Positions 16,762-26,610 of a stretch of DNA of 64,000 nucleotides are shown one piece after another. Source of the DNA: Microbacterium oleivorans (GTDB lineage Bacteria > Actinomycetota > Actinomycetes > Actinomycetales > Microbacteriaceae); contig NZ_JAMBOV010000003.1 of NCBI RefSeq assembly GCF_023715745.1, forward strand, positions 248,001 to 312,000, read 5' to 3'. The translations under genes and the position numbers were made by a program. The notes below the pieces were generated by a model, which did no database searches, was not told the DNA's origin, and saw only the letters and a program-made list of their open reading frames with translations. How positions within the stretch are numbered: the stretch's first letter is position 1; each line of letters starts with the position of its first letter.

Positions 16762-17964
16762 TCAGGCGCGGCGCGTGGGGCGTCGGCGGGTCACTTCGGC
16801 GCCGATCGACCCGAGGATGAGCGCCGTCTGGAGGATGAGCGCCTCCCGGGGACCGGTCGCATCCCACCCGATGACGTCCGAGACCCGCTTCAGGCGGTAG
16901 CGGACCGTGTTGGGATGCACGAAGAGCTCGCGGGCCGTCGCTTCGAGGGAGCGCCCGTTGTCGAGATAGCTCCAGAGCGTCGTCACGAGGTCGGTGGAGT
17001 GCGCCTGCAGCGGCCGGTAGATCTTCTCGATGAGGGTCGCCTTCGCGAGCGGGTCACCGGCGAGCGCCCTCTCGGGGAGCAGGTCGTCGGCCTCGACGGG
17101 GCGGGGGGCGTGGCGCCACGACTTCGCCACCGCGAAACCCGCGAGCGCGGCCCGGGCGCTGAGACCCGCATCGAGCAGGGCAGGCGCGGTCGGGCCGAGC
17201 ACGAGGTGACCGCTGCCGAAGCCCGGCTCGAGCCGGGTGGCGATTTCGGGGAAGGGGAGCTCCTCGGCATCGTCCCGTCCCGCCTGATCGGCTCGTCCGA
17301 TCACCAGCACGAGACGGGACCCCTGCACGCCGATGAGGACGTCGACACCGAGCTTGCGCGCCGTGCGGCGCACCTGGTCCACGTCGAGCTGCGGCGGCGT
17401 CGTGCCGACGAGGACCGCGACCTCGCCGTGACCGTGCCAGCCGAGGGCGGCGATGCGACTGGGCAGTTCCTCGTCGGCCTCTCCCGTGAGGATCGAGTCG
17501 ACGACGAGGGCTTCGAGACGTGCGTCCCAGAGTCCACGAGCCTCGGCCGCGCGGGCGTAGACGTCGGCGGCGGCGAAGGCGACCTCTCGCGAATACAGGA
17601 GGATGCTTTCGCGGAGCCCGTTCCCGCGTCCGGCGACGCGTTCTTCGGTCGTCTCGACCGTCACCTTGATGAGCTGGAGAGTCTGCGTGAGGCTGATGCT
17701 CCGCAGCAGCTCGCGCGGCGCGGACGCGAAGACGTCGGCCGCGATCCACGGCGTCGAATTCGGGTTGTCATACCACTCGACGAATGACGAGATGCCGGAC
17801 TGCGCGACGAGGCCGACGGCCGACCGCCGCCCGGGGGGCATCTCGGCGTACCACGGCAGGGACTCTTCGAGCCTGCGCAGCGTGGTGGTCGCGAGATCAC
17901 CCGAGATCCGACGGAGCCACGCCAGTGTCTCCGCCTTCTCCTGGGCGGTCGGCCGTTCGGTCAT
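16762..17964 (-). CDS. fasR: PucR-type transcriptional regulator of fatty acid synthesis (FasR)
   Basis: A 400-aa CdaR/PucR-family regulator. The C-terminal helix-turn-helix is LEATARELFVHPNTVRYRLK (about residues 350-370), followed by the DVIGW and ALILQTALIL segments of this family. In Streptomyces the equivalent gene, directly upstream of fabDHPF, encodes FasR, an activator of that operon; the same position here supports the name. ATG 17964 is eight bases after the aceE stop, so it may be read from the aceE promoter as well. Confidence 0.92.
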   Translation of the reverse strand: MTERPTAQEKAETLAWLRRISGDLATTTLRRLEESLPWYAEMPPGRRSAVGLVAQSGISSFVEWYDNPNSTPWIAADVFASAPRELLRSISLTQTLQLIKVTVETTEERVAGRGNGLRESILLYSREVAFAAADVYARAAEARGLWDARLEALVVDSILTGEADEELPSRIAALGWHGHGEVAVLVGTTPPQLDVDQVRRTARKLGVDVLIGVQGSRLVLVIGRADQAGRDDAEELPFPEIATRLEPGFGSGHLVLGPTAPALLDAGLSARAALAGFAVAKSWRHAPRPVEADDLLPERALAGDPLAKATLIEKIYRPLQAHSTDLVTTLWSYLDNGRSLEATARELFVHPNTVRYRLKRVSDVIGWDATGPREALILQTALILGSIGAEVTRRRPTRRA

Positions 17965-17972
17965 CGTGCGGG

Positions 17973-20699
17973 TCAGGCTTCGCCGCCCGCGTTGCCGGAG
18001 GTGCCGGCGTTGACGTCGTGCAGACGGTACTTCTCGATCGCCTGAGCCGACAGGCCGCGGTCGACGACACCGTCCTCGGCGAGTGCCTGCAGGGTGCGCA
18101 CGACGATCGACGGGCCGTCGATCTTGAACTGGCGTCGTGCGGCTGCGCGGGTGTCCGAGAATCCGAAGCCGTCAGCGCCGAGCGTGGCGTAGCGACGCGG
18201 GATCCACTGGCGGATCTGGTCCTGCACCGCGTGCATGAAGTCGCTGACCGCCACGATCGGGCCCTCCGAGTCGCGGAGCTTCTCGGTGACGTAGGCCGTC
18301 TTGGCCTCCTCAGTCGGGTGCAGGAAGTTGTGCTCGTCGGCGGCGAGGCCGTCCCGGCGCAGCTCGGTCCAGCTCGTGACCGACCAGACGTCGGCGCTCA
18401 CGCCCCAGTCCTTCTGCAGCAGCTCCTGCGCCTCGAGCGCCCACGGCAGACCGACGCCGGAGGCGAGGATCTGGGCGCGGTGGCCCTCACCCGAGCCGGT
18501 GGCGACGCGGTGGATGCCGCGGACGATGCCGTCCACGTCGACGTCCTCCGGCTCCTTCGGCTGCACGATCGGCTCGTTGTAGACGGTGATGTAGTACATG
18601 ACGTTCGGGTCTTCGTGCTCCCCGCCGTACATGCGCTCGAGGCCCGACTGCACGATGTGCGCGATCTCGTAGCCGTAGGCGGGATCGTAGGAGACCGTCG
18701 CCGGGTTGGTCGACGCCAGCAGGTGCGAGTGGCCGTCGGCGTGCTGGAGGCCCTCACCGGTCAGCGTCGTCCGACCGGCCGTCGCGCCGATGATGAAGCC
18801 GCGCGCCATCTGGTCGCCCGCCGCCCACTGGGCGTCGCCCGTGCGCTGGAAGCCGAACATCGAGTAGAAGACGTACACCGGGATGAGCGGCTCGCCGTGC
18901 GTCGCGTAGGACGTGCCGACACCCGTGAAGGCGGCGAGGGCGCCGGCCTCGTTGATGCCGACGTGCATGATCTGGCCCTGCGGGCTCTCCTTGTAGGCCA
19001 GGAGCAGCTCGCGGTCGACGGACGTGTAGTTCTGCCCGTTCGGGTTGTAGATCTTCGCGGTCGGGAAGTACGCGTCCATGCCGAACGTGCGCGCCTCGTC
19101 GGGGATGATCGGCACGATGCGGTGGCCGAAGTCCTTCGTGCGCAGCAGATCCTTCAGCAGTCGGACGAACGCCATGGTCGTGGCGACCTCCTGCGTCCCC
19201 GAGCCCTTCTTCGGCAGCGCGTAGACGCTGTCGTCGGGAAGGCTGAGCGACGTGTACTTGCTGCGACGCTGCGGGAGCGTGCCGCCGAGCGTGCGACGGC
19301 GTTCGACCATGTACTCGATGGTCTCGTCGTCCGCACCCGGGTGGTAGTACGGCGGCTCGTAGGGGTTCTCCTCGAGCTGCGCGTCCGTGAGCGGGATGTG
19401 CATCTGATCGCGGAACAGCTTGAGGTCGTCGAGGGTCATCTTCTTCATCTGGTGGGTCGCGTTGCGACCCTCGAAGTGCGGCCCCAGGCCGTATCCCTTG
19501 ACCGTCTTCGCGAGGATGACGGTCGGCTGCCCCTTGTGCTCGACGGCGGCCTTGTACGCCGCGAAGACCTTGCGGTAATCGTGCCCACCGCGCTTGAGGT
19601 TCCAGATCTGCTCGTCGGAGTAGTCCTTGACGAGGGCGGCGGCGCGCTCGTCGCGCCCGAAGAAGTGCTCACGTACGTAGGCACCGCTCTCGGCCTTGTA
19701 CGTCTGGAAGTCGCCATCCGGCGTGCTGTTCATGAGGTTCAGCAGGGCGCCGTCGGCGTCGCGGGAGAGCAGGTCGTCCCACTCGCGGCCCCAGACGACC
19801 TTGATGACGTTCCAGCCGGCGCCGCGGAAGAAGCTCTCCAGCTCCTGGACGATCTTGCCGTTGCCGCGGACCGGGCCGTCGAGGCGCTGCAGGTTGCAGT
19901 TGACGACGAAGGTGAGGTTGTCGAGTCCCTCGTTCGCCGCGACCTGCAGCTGACCGCGGCTCTCGACCTCGTCCATCTCGCCGTCGCCGAGGAAGGCCCA
20001 GACGTGCGAGTCGGAGAGGTCCTTGATCCCACGGTTGGTGAGGTACTTGTTCGTCATCGCCTGGTAGATGGCGTTGATCGGTCCGAGACCCATCGAGACG
20101 GTCGGGAACTGCCAGTAGTCCGGCATGAGGCGCGGGTGGGGGTAGGAGGGAAGGCCGTTCGGAGCCGCGGATGCCTCCTGGCGGAAGCCGTCGAGCTGCT
20201 GGCTCGTGAGTCCGCCCTCGAGGAACGAACGGGCGTACATGCCGGGGGAGGCGTGGCCCTGGAAGAAGACCTGGTCGCCGCCGCTGGAGTGATCCGGGCC
20301 GCGGAAGAAGTGGTTGAAACCGACCTCGTACAGCGCTGCCGAGGAGGCGTACGTGGAGATGTGGCCGCCGACACCGATGCCGGGACGCTGCGCACGGTGC
20401 ACCGTCAGGGCGGCGTTCCAGCGGATCCAGCGACGGTAGCGACGCTCGACCTCTTCGTCACCCGGGAACTCGGGCTCGCTGTCGACGGGGATGGTGTTGA
20501 TGTAGTCCGTGGTCGGGACCTGCGGGACATTCAGGTGCAGTTCACGCGAGCTCTGCAGCAGGCTCAGCATGATCTCGCGGCCGCGACTCGCGCCTCGGGC
20601 GTCGACGAGCTGCCGCAGGGATTCCTGCCACTCCGACGTCTCTTCCGGGTCGCTGTCCTGCGGGCCCTGCGAGTACGGATCCTGATCGTTGACAGTCAC
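17973..20699 (-). CDS. aceE: Pyruvate dehydrogenase E1 component, homodimeric type
   Basis: Thiamine diphosphate-dependent decarboxylation of pyruvate and transfer of acetyl to lipoyl-E2. A 908-aa homodimeric E1 with the ThDP motif [12 protein letters not shown] ending in [11 protein letters not shown], and [17 protein letters not shown] near the C-terminus. The frame extends to 20774 but GTG 20699 ([12 protein letters not shown]) is preceded by GAAAGG at a good distance and matches family length. No E2 or E3 adjoins; sucB and lpd at 38-41 kb probably supply them, as in other actinobacteria where E2 is shared between complexes. Confidence 0.96.
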   Translation of the reverse strand: MTVNDQDPYSQGPQDSDPEETSEWQESLRQLVDARGASRGREIMLSLLQSSRELHLNVPQVPTTDYINTIPVDSEPEFPGDEEVERRYRRWIRWNAALTVHRAQRPGIGVGGHISTYASSAALYEVGFNHFFRGPDHSSGGDQVFFQGHASPGMYARSFLEGGLTSQQLDGFRQEASAAPNGLPSYPHPRLMPDYWQFPTVSMGLGPINAIYQAMTNKYLTNRGIKDLSDSHVWAFLGDGEMDEVESRGQLQVAANEGLDNLTFVVNCNLQRLDGPVRGNGKIVQELESFFRGAGWNVIKVVWGREWDDLLSRDADGALLNLMNSTPDGDFQTYKAESGAYVREHFFGRDERAAALVKDYSDEQIWNLKRGGHDYRKVFAAYKAAVEHKGQPTVILAKTVKGYGLGPHFEGRNATHQMKKMTLDDLKLFRDQMHIPLTDAQLEENPYEPPYYHPGADDETIEYMVERRRTLGGTLPQRRSKYTSLSLPDDSVYALPKKGSGTQEVATTMAFVRLLKDLLRTKDFGHRIVPIIPDEARTFGMDAYFPTAKIYNPNGQNYTSVDRELLLAYKESPQGQIMHVGINEAGALAAFTGVGTSYATHGEPLIPVYVFYSMFGFQRTGDAQWAAGDQMARGFIIGATAGRTTLTGEGLQHADGHSHLLASTNPATVSYDPAYGYEIAHIVQSGLERMYGGEHEDPNVMYYITVYNEPIVQPKEPEDVDVDGIVRGIHRVATGSGEGHRAQILASGVGLPWALEAQELLQKDWGVSADVWSVTSWTELRRDGLAADEHNFLHPTEEAKTAYVTEKLRDSEGPIVAVSDFMHAVQDQIRQWIPRRYATLGADGFGFSDTRAAARRQFKIDGPSIVVRTLQALAEDGVVDRGLSAQAIEKYRLHDVNAGTSGNAGGEA

Positions 20700-20789
20700 A
20701 AGAGGCCTTTCGTCGCCTGGCAGATCGTGCCAGGAAGGAGGGTTCGAGCGAGGGCGCGCTTGTTCGCCGCGCACAACTCGCTTGTCCTC

Positions 20790-20795
20790 AGCCTA
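20790..20795 (-). promoter_or_regulatory. Probable -10 element of aceE
   Basis: TAGGCT on the minus strand predicts initiation near 20783 and a leader of about 85 bases before aceE. No convincing -35. Confidence 0.4.
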
Positions 20796-20864
20796 CCCAT
20801 TCCGCTCGACGGTGTTCGCCGCTCGGGACGGCTCGATGAGGCAGGCCAGGACGGATGCCGGGAG

Positions 20865-20937
20865 TGGGCCCTGCCGGGATCGAACCGACGACATCCACGG
20901 TGTAAACGTGGCGCTCTACCAGCTGAGCTAAAGGCCC
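20865..20937 (-). tRNA. tRNA-Val (TAC)
   Basis: Acceptor GGGCCTT/AGGGCCC, D-arm GCTCAGCTGGTAGAGC, anticodon stem CCACG/CGTGG around TTTACAC with anticodon TAC (complement of 20912-20914), T-arm GTCGG-TTCGATC-CCGGC, discriminator A at 20865. CCA is not encoded. Confidence 0.97.
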
Positions 20938-20947
20938 TGAGGCACCG

Positions 20948-20953
20948 AGTCTA
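20948..20953 (-). promoter_or_regulatory. Probable -10 element of tRNA-Val
   Basis: TAGACT on the minus strand; initiation near 20941, four bases before the mature 5' end. Confidence 0.45.
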
Positions 20954-20982
20954 CGGGCGTGCGCCCCCGACCCGGTGCGCGG

Positions 20983-22464
20983 TCACCGCGCCGCGGGTTC
21001 CGTGTGGAGGTCGCCGCCCGGCGCCAGCCGCGAGTGTCGACGCGAGTAGGCGAAGTAGATGACGAACCCGAGGGCGAGCCAGATGAGGAACCGCAGCCAG
21101 GTCTCGACCGTGAGGTTCAGCATCAGGTAGATGCAGACGGCGGCGGAGAGCGCGGGCAGCCACGGGTTGAGGGGAACCCGGAAGCCGCGCGGCAGATCGG
21201 GGCGGCGGCGGCGCAGCACGATGACGCCGACGGAGACGAGCACGAACGCCGACAGCGTGCCGATGTTGACCATCTCCTCCAGAACGCCGACGGGTGTGAG
21301 CCCGGCGACCACAGCGACGATGACCGTCACGATCACCGAGATGACCCACGGGGTGCGGAAGCGGGGGTGCACCTTGGCGAGACCCCGGGGGAGGAGGGCA
21401 TCTCGCGACATGGCGAAGATGATGCGCGTCGCGCCGATCATGAGCGTCAGGACGACGGTGGTCAGGCCGGCGACGGCGCCGGCCGAGATGACCGTCGCCA
21501 TCCAGGTCTGGCCGTGGAAGGCGAACGCGTTCGCGAGAGCCGCGGCCGGGTCGAGGTCCTGGTAGGGGACCATGCCGGTGACGACCAGCGCGACGGCGCC
21601 GTAGAGGATCGTGCAGATCACGAGCGAGGCGATGATGCCGATCGGCAGGTCGCGCTGGGGACGCTTGGTCTCCTCCGCCGTCGTCGCGACGACGTCGAAG
21701 CCGATGTACGCGAAGAACACGAGAGCGGCGCCGGCGAAGATGCCCCCCACGCCGAAGGCGGTCGGCTCGATGCCGGAGAAGAACTGGAGGAGCGGCTGCG
21801 TCAGACCCGACGCCGTCTCGCGCGGCGCGGCATCCGGGATGAACGGGGAGTAGTTCGCCGGGTTCACGAACATGAGACCGGCGATGATCACGAACAGGAC
21901 GATGAAGAGCTTGACCGCCACGAGGACGAGGTTCACCCGAAGCGATTCACGGATGCCGACGGTGATGAGCACGCCCAAAATGACCACGAGCAGCATGGCC
22001 ATCACGTCGACCGTCCCGCCGTATCCGATGGCGGCGGGGATCGCGGCGCCGAGCTGCTCCATCAGCGAGCCGAGGTACGCGCTCCATCCCTGCGCGACGA
22101 CACTCGCGCCGAGGAACATCTCGAGGATCAGGTCCCAGCCGATGATCCACGCGAACAGTTCGCCGAGCGACGCGTACGAGAAGGTGTAGGCCGAGCCGGA
22201 GACCGGGACGGTCGACGCGAATTCGGCGTAGCACATCGCGGCCAGACCGCACGCGATGGCGGCGACGACGAAGCTGATGACGATCGCGGGTCCGGCGACC
22301 TCGTGCGCCGCCCGCCCCGTGAGGGTGAAGATGCCCGCACCGATGACGACACCGACGCCGAAGACCGTCAGGTCGAGCGCCGAGAGCGACTTCTTGAGCC
22401 GGAACTCCGGCTCCTCCGTGTCGGCGATCGACTGCTCGACCGTCTTGGTGCGCAGCATGCTCAT
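20983..22464 (-). CDS. APC-superfamily amino acid permease (cationic amino acid transporter type)
   Basis: A 493-aa integral membrane protein with about twelve hydrophobic segments. GVGVVIGAGIFTLTG in the first helix is the APC signature, and FFAYIGFDVVATTAEETKRP is the conserved loop of the cationic amino acid transporter branch; the ends are hydrophilic. Substrate within the amino acids is not resolved. ATG 22464 has AGGAG seven bases upstream and is preferred to the ATG at 22482. Divergent from the zinc-ribbon gene across 106 bp. Confidence 0.93.
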   Translation of the reverse strand: MSMLRTKTVEQSIADTEEPEFRLKKSLSALDLTVFGVGVVIGAGIFTLTGRAAHEVAGPAIVISFVVAAIACGLAAMCYAEFASTVPVSGSAYTFSYASLGELFAWIIGWDLILEMFLGASVVAQGWSAYLGSLMEQLGAAIPAAIGYGGTVDVMAMLLVVILGVLITVGIRESLRVNLVLVAVKLFIVLFVIIAGLMFVNPANYSPFIPDAAPRETASGLTQPLLQFFSGIEPTAFGVGGIFAGAALVFFAYIGFDVVATTAEETKRPQRDLPIGIIASLVICTILYGAVALVVTGMVPYQDLDPAAALANAFAFHGQTWMATVISAGAVAGLTTVVLTLMIGATRIIFAMSRDALLPRGLAKVHPRFRTPWVISVIVTVIVAVVAGLTPVGVLEEMVNIGTLSAFVLVSVGVIVLRRRRPDLPRGFRVPLNPWLPALSAAVCIYLMLNLTVETWLRFLIWLALGFVIYFAYSRRHSRLAPGGDLHTEPAAR

Positions 22465-22557
22465 GCTGATCTCCTCCCGCACGATTCCGGCACGTCATGC
22501 TAGTGCGTCACGCCATCGCCACTGAAGGCGACGCCCCGTCGGCGCGTACGGCGAGGG

Positions 22558-22563
22558 TAGGTT
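22558..22563 (+). promoter_or_regulatory. Probable -10 element of the zinc-ribbon gene
   Basis: TAGGTT, seven bases, then GTG 22571. A transcript would have a leader of zero or one base. Confidence 0.4.
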
Positions 22564-22570
22564 GGAGGGC

Positions 22571-23302
22571 GTGAAAGCCAGCTTTGCCGACCAGCGCCGC
22601 CTCCTCGATCTCGCCGATGCGGATCTCGCCGCGCAGCAGGCCGACCACGCTCGTCGCAACCCCGCGCAGGCGGCCCGCGTGAAGGAGCTGCTGGCCGAGC
22701 GCGCGACGCACTCGACCGAACTGACGCGGCGCCTCGGCGCGCGCGACGACGCGAAGACGGAACTCGCCCGCATCCAGTCCGACGTCGCCGTCGTCGATGC
22801 CCGCACCGCGCGCGACAACGAGCGTCTCGCCTCGACGTCGAGCGCGAAGGACGCGCAGGGGCTCGAGCACGAGATCGCTTCACTGGCCAGAAGGAAGTCC
22901 GACCTCGAGGACGCCGAGCTCGAGGTGATGGAACGCCTCGAGGAGGCGGAGGCCGCCGTCGCCGAGCAGGAGGCGCTGATCGCGTCGGTCAACGCGGAGG
23001 GTGCTCGGCTGAGCACCGAGGCGAAGGACGTCGTCGCGGAGGCGACCGCTCGGTTCGAGGCCGCCAGCCGGGACCGCGCCGCCATCGCCGCGTCTCTTCC
23101 TGCGGACCTGGTCGGCATGTACGACCGCCTCGCCGCACGCGGCGTCGGCGCGGGGCTGCTGCAGCATCGGACCTGCGGGGGATGCCGCATGGTCCTGTCC
23201 GGGACCGACCTGAACGTCGTGCGCGCCGCAGCCGAGGACGACGTCGTCACGTGCCCCGAGTGCGGTTGCATCCTGGTGCGCGGCGAGGATTCCGGGCTCT
23301 GA
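22571..23302 (+). CDS. Coiled-coil protein with C4 zinc ribbon (COG1579-like)
   Basis: A 243-aa protein. Residues about 5-165 are a long antiparallel coiled coil rich in Ala, Glu, Arg and Leu. The C-terminus holds two knuckles, CGGC and CPECGC, forming a C4 zinc ribbon. Family members are widespread in actinobacteria, chlamydiae and others and are thought to act in nucleic acid or protein interactions, but the function is open. GTG 22571 fits the upstream -10; an in-frame TTG lies at 22562. The next gene overlaps its stop. Confidence 0.88.
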   Translation: MKASFADQRRLLDLADADLAAQQADHARRNPAQAARVKELLAERATHSTELTRRLGARDDAKTELARIQSDVAVVDARTARDNERLASTSSAKDAQGLEHEIASLARRKSDLEDAELEVMERLEEAEAAVAEQEALIASVNAEGARLSTEAKDVVAEATARFEAASRDRAAIAASLPADLVGMYDRLAARGVGAGLLQHRTCGGCRMVLSGTDLNVVRAAAEDDVVTCPECGCILVRGEDSGL

Positions 23303-25023
23303 CCGATCCGGGTGCTCCCGCGGGGGACGCCGTCCCCTGGATCGTCGTGGGCACGTCCGGCGACGGCGTCGCCGTCGTCCCGGTGACCGCCGACGGCACC
23401 CGCGGCGAGCCCGCGGTCCTCGATCGCGTGGCTCTCGCCGCTCGGGTGCGGCGGGCCGACGACACGACCCGCTGGGTGTGGAGCGACACGACCGCCTGGT
23501 ACCCGGCGCTCCTGGCCGAGGGGGTTCGGGTAGCCCGTTGCCACGACCTGCGACTGTCGCACGCGATCCTGCGCGACAGCGCCCGTTCGGTCGGCGCGGA
23601 GGGGCTTCGTTCCGCGACGGAGTGGGATGCCGCGGCATCCGTCGTCGACGACGGTCCGAGCGCGCTCTTCGAGATCGACCCCGGCATCCGCGAAGTGCCG
23701 CACGACGTCGACTCGGCGGTCGCGGAGTTCATCCGACAGCGTGAGGTCGTCGCCGGGAGCGCGGCGGGGCTGCGCCTGCTGGTGGCCGCCGAGTCGGCCG
23801 GCGCGCTCGTCGCCACCGAGATGCACGCAGCAGGGGTGCCGTGGGACGGCGAGGTGCACGACGTGATCCTGACGGGGATGCTGGGCGCACGCGATCCCGG
23901 CGGACGACAGCCGGCTCGCATCGAGGGCCTGGGCGCCGAGATCCGGGAGCTGCTGGGCGATCCGGGTGTCAGTCTCGACTCGCAGCCCAAGCTGCTGCGC
24001 GCACTCCATCGCGTGGGGGTCGCCGCGACGTCGACGAGCAAGTGGGAGCTGCGCGAGTACGACCACCCCGTCATCGCGCCCCTGCTCGAGTACAAGCGGC
24101 TCATGCGCATGTTCACCGCCAACGGGTGGGCCTGGCGCGACGAGTGGGCGCCCGACGGGCGGTTCCGTCCGGTCTATGTGCCCGGCGGCGTCGTCACGGG
24201 CCGATGGGCCTCCTCCGGCGGTGGCGCGCTGCAGCTGCCGCGTCAGCTGCGTCCTGCGGTGCGGGCGGACCCCGGCTGGTCGCTCGTCGTCGCCGACGTC
24301 GCACAGCTCGAACCGCGGGTGCTCGCGGCGATGTCGCGGGATGCCGCCCTCGCCGAGAGCGCCCGCGGCAGCGACCTCTACGAGGGCATCGTCTCCCGCG
24401 GGGTCGTGAGCACCCGGTCGGAGGCGAAGTTCGCGCTGCTCGGGGCGATGTACGGCGCGACGACGGGCGACAGTGGCCGGCTCGTGCCGGCGTTGCGTCG
24501 GGCCTACCCGCGGGCCATGGGACTCGTCGACGACGCCGCCAGGGTCGGCGAGGAAGGCGGTGTCGTCACGACGTGGCTGGGTCGCTCGAGTCCGCCGCCC
24601 TCTCCCGGGTGGCGCGCACTGCAGGGGCGGGCGGGCGATCCCGACGCGACCGAGGCCGACCGCACCCGCGCGCGACGCGCCGCCCGCGACCGCGGGCGAT
24701 TCACCCGCAACTTCGTCGTGCAGGGCACGGCGGCCGAGTGGGCGTTGGCGTGGCTGGGGGACCTGCGCGCCCGGCTGGCGGCGTTGCCGCTCGTCGACGA
24801 CGTGGATGCCGCGCCGCGGTCGGGCCCGCTCCACGCCCGCCAGGCACATCTGGCGTTCTTCCTGCACGACGAGGTGATCGTCCACACGCCCGCCGCGCAG
24901 GCGGCGCAAGCGGCCGAGGCGGTCTCCCTCGCCGCGGACGCGGCCACGCGGCTCCTCTTCGGCGACATCCCGCTGGACTTCCGCCTCGACCTGCAGGTGC
25001 GTGTCGACGCCGCGAAGGAGTGA
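23299..25023 (+). CDS. Bifunctional 3'-5' exonuclease/DNA polymerase (PolA-like, actinobacterial)
   Basis: A family A polymerase-like protein of about 574 aa, shorter than DNA polymerase I and without a 5' nuclease domain. Motif A is VADVAQLEPRVLA, motif B is within RSEAKFALLGAMYG, and motif C is HDEVIVHTP. The N-terminal part resembles a 3'-5' exonuclease fold with poorly kept acidic residues. The role is unknown, probably repair. The start is unusual: no ATG, GTG or TTG precedes the conserved WIVVG strand. A CTG at 23299 overlaps the previous stop (CTGA) with GAGGA nine bases upstream; otherwise GTG 23347 gives a shortened protein. Confidence 0.85.
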   Translation: MTDPGAPAGDAVPWIVVGTSGDGVAVVPVTADGTRGEPAVLDRVALAARVRRADDTTRWVWSDTTAWYPALLAEGVRVARCHDLRLSHAILRDSARSVGAEGLRSATEWDAAASVVDDGPSALFEIDPGIREVPHDVDSAVAEFIRQREVVAGSAAGLRLLVAAESAGALVATEMHAAGVPWDGEVHDVILTGMLGARDPGGRQPARIEGLGAEIRELLGDPGVSLDSQPKLLRALHRVGVAATSTSKWELREYDHPVIAPLLEYKRLMRMFTANGWAWRDEWAPDGRFRPVYVPGGVVTGRWASSGGGALQLPRQLRPAVRADPGWSLVVADVAQLEPRVLAAMSRDAALAESARGSDLYEGIVSRGVVSTRSEAKFALLGAMYGATTGDSGRLVPALRRAYPRAMGLVDDAARVGEEGGVVTTWLGRSSPPPSPGWRALQGRAGDPDATEADRTRARRAARDRGRFTRNFVVQGTAAEWALAWLGDLRARLAALPLVDDVDAAPRSGPLHARQAHLAFFLHDEVIVHTPAAQAAQAAEAVSLAADAATRLLFGDIPLDFRLDLQVRVDAAKE

Positions 25024-25036
25024 TGCTGCGTCCGGA

Positions 25037-25042
25037 TAGACT
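25037..25042 (+). promoter_or_regulatory. -10 element of RNase P RNA
   Basis: TAGACT; initiation near 25049 agrees with the predicted 5' end of helix P1. Confidence 0.55.
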
Positions 25043-25048
25043 CGAGGC

Positions 25049-25424
25049 CGCGAATGGGTCGGCTGGACGGTCGCGTGGCGCGCAGGCGCACCGAGGAACG
25101 TCCGGGCTCCACAGGGCAGGGCGGTGGGTAACACCCACCCGGAGTGATCCGCGAGACAGTGCCACAGAGAGCAGACCGCCCCGGTTCCGACCGGGGTAAG
25201 GGTGAAAGGGTGGTGTAAGAGACCACCGGGGTCGTGGTGACACGACCCGCACGGTAAACCTCGCCCGGAGCAAGGTCAGACAGGGGATGTCGACGCGGCC
25301 CGCCGAGTCCCCGGGTAGACCGCTGGAGCGGCACGGCAACGTGTCGCCGAGAGAGATGACCGTCCACGGGGTCCGCGAGGATCCCCGGACAGAACCCGGC
25401 GTACAGGCCGGCCCATTCGCCCTC
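25049..25424 (+). ncRNA. rnpB: RNase P RNA (bacterial class A)
   Basis: Catalytic RNA that trims tRNA 5' ends. Conserved segments appear in order: GAGGAACGTCCGGGCTCC near 25091, CAGTGCCACAGAGA near 25159, GGGTGAAAGGGTG near 25200 and GTAAGAGACC near 25216, then ACAGAACCCGGCGTACAGGC near the 3' end. P1 forms between GAATGGGTCGGC (25052) and the matching GCCCATTC (25411). The exact ends are not fixed. It converges on ppgK with a gap of about 13 bases. Confidence 0.96.
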
Positions 25425-25437
25425 TTGTGGAGACGCC

Positions 25438-26259
25438 TCAGCGGGCGGTGGTGTCCGCGAGGTCGCCGCCCTGGTCGGCGGGGACGTCGTCGCGCTCGCC
25501 CGCGAGAGCGAGCGCCGCCGCGCCGATGATGCCCGCGTTGTTGCGGTGCACGGCGGGGACGATCTCGGTCTTCAGGTCGAGCAGCGGCAGGAACTTGTCG
25601 GCGTGCTTGGAGACACCGCCGCCCACGACGAAGAGGTCGGGGGTGAAGAGGAACTCGAGGTGACTGTAGTACTGCTGCAGTCGGTCGGCCCAGGCATCCC
25701 ACGACAGCTCTTCGCGCTCCATCGCGGAGTAGGCCGTGTAGTGCTCGAAGTCCTTCTTGTGCCCCGGACGGTGGAGGTGACCGAGCTCGGTGTTGGGCAC
25801 CAGCACACCCTTGTAGATCATCGCCGTGCCGATGCCGGTGCCGAGGGTCGTGAGCAGGACGAGACCGTTCCGGTCCTTCGCTGCGCCGTAGCGCATCTCG
25901 GCGACGCCGGCGACGTCCGCGTCGTTCGCGAAGTGGATCTGGCGGCCGAGGCCCTTCTCGAAGAACGCCTCCGCCTCGAAGTCGATCCATGTGTGCGCGA
26001 CGTTGGCCGCGGACAGGGTGCGGCCGTTCTTCACGATCGCGGGGAAGGCGACGCCGAGTGGGACGTCGGCGTCCGTCACCTCGAGCTTCTCGAGCACCTC
26101 GCGGACGGCGGTGAGCACGTCGTCGGGTTCCGCACCCTTCGGCGTCGGGACCTTGATCCGGTCGGTGAGGAGGGTTCCTTGCGAGAGGTCGACGAGGGCA
26201 CCCTTGATGCCCGTCCCTCCGATGTCGATGCCGACGGCGGTGGTGGCGGTCCCAGTCAT
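25438..26259 (-). CDS. ppgK: Polyphosphate glucokinase
   Basis: Phosphorylates glucose with polyphosphate, and in many actinobacteria also with ATP. A 273-aa ROK-family protein with GIDIGGTGIKGALVDL (phosphate-binding loop 1), LTTLGTGIGTAMIYKG and VGGGVSKHADKF. ELGHLHRPG in the middle is typical of PpgK rather than other ROK kinases, and the four-Cys ROK zinc motif is absent, as expected for PpgK. The open frame runs far upstream, but ATG 26259 begins the family start. TAGGCT lies seven bases before the ATG (26267-26272), suggesting an almost leaderless mRNA. Confidence 0.95.
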   Translation of the reverse strand: MTGTATTAVGIDIGGTGIKGALVDLSQGTLLTDRIKVPTPKGAEPDDVLTAVREVLEKLEVTDADVPLGVAFPAIVKNGRTLSAANVAHTWIDFEAEAFFEKGLGRQIHFANDADVAGVAEMRYGAAKDRNGLVLLTTLGTGIGTAMIYKGVLVPNTELGHLHRPGHKKDFEHYTAYSAMEREELSWDAWADRLQQYYSHLEFLFTPDLFVVGGGVSKHADKFLPLLDLKTEIVPAVHRNNAGIIGAAALALAGERDDVPADQGGDLADTTAR

Positions 26260-26350
26260 GCCACCGAGCCTACTGCGACCGCGGAGACGGATTCGTAGGA
26301 TGCCGGCCGCGGCGTTCGTAGGATGAAGCAGACGAGGCCAAGGAGGACCC

Positions 26351-26533
26351 ATGAGCGACGCCGACAAGTACTGGTACAACCTGAAGACGGGCGAGGTGCA
26401 GCGGGGGTTCGAGGCTCCGGCCGTCGACCGTGCCGGCCCGTTCGACACCGCTGAGGAGGCGGCGCGCGCGCCCGAGATCATGCGCGAACGATCCCGGGCG
26501 TGGGCGGAGGAGGACGCGGCCGAAAACGGGTGA
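26351..26533 (+). CDS. Small SPOR-domain-like protein of actinobacteria
   Basis: A 60-aa protein with KYWYNLKTGEVQRGFEAPAV and GPFDTAEEAARAPEI, a pattern usually annotated as SPOR domain-containing in actinobacteria, sometimes wrongly as methionine aminopeptidase. It is too short for a full SPOR fold. A perfect AAGGAGG precedes ATG 26351 by five bases, so it is surely translated. Neighbours are ppgK (divergent) and glnA2. Function unknown. Confidence 0.85.
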   Translation: MSDADKYWYNLKTGEVQRGFEAPAVDRAGPFDTAEEAARAPEIMRERSRAWAEEDAAENG

Positions 26534-26574
26534 GTGGGGTCGCGTCGCGTGAGTGCAGCGCGGCGGGAGACCGA

Positions 26575-26580
26575 TAGTCT
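26575..26580 (+). promoter_or_regulatory. Probable -10 element of glnA2
   Basis: TAGTCT; initiation near 26587, leader of about 24 bases including GGGAAGG before ATG 26611. Confidence 0.4.
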
Positions 26581-26610
26581 GGCAGTCGGCTCGGCACCGG
26601 GAAGGATGCG

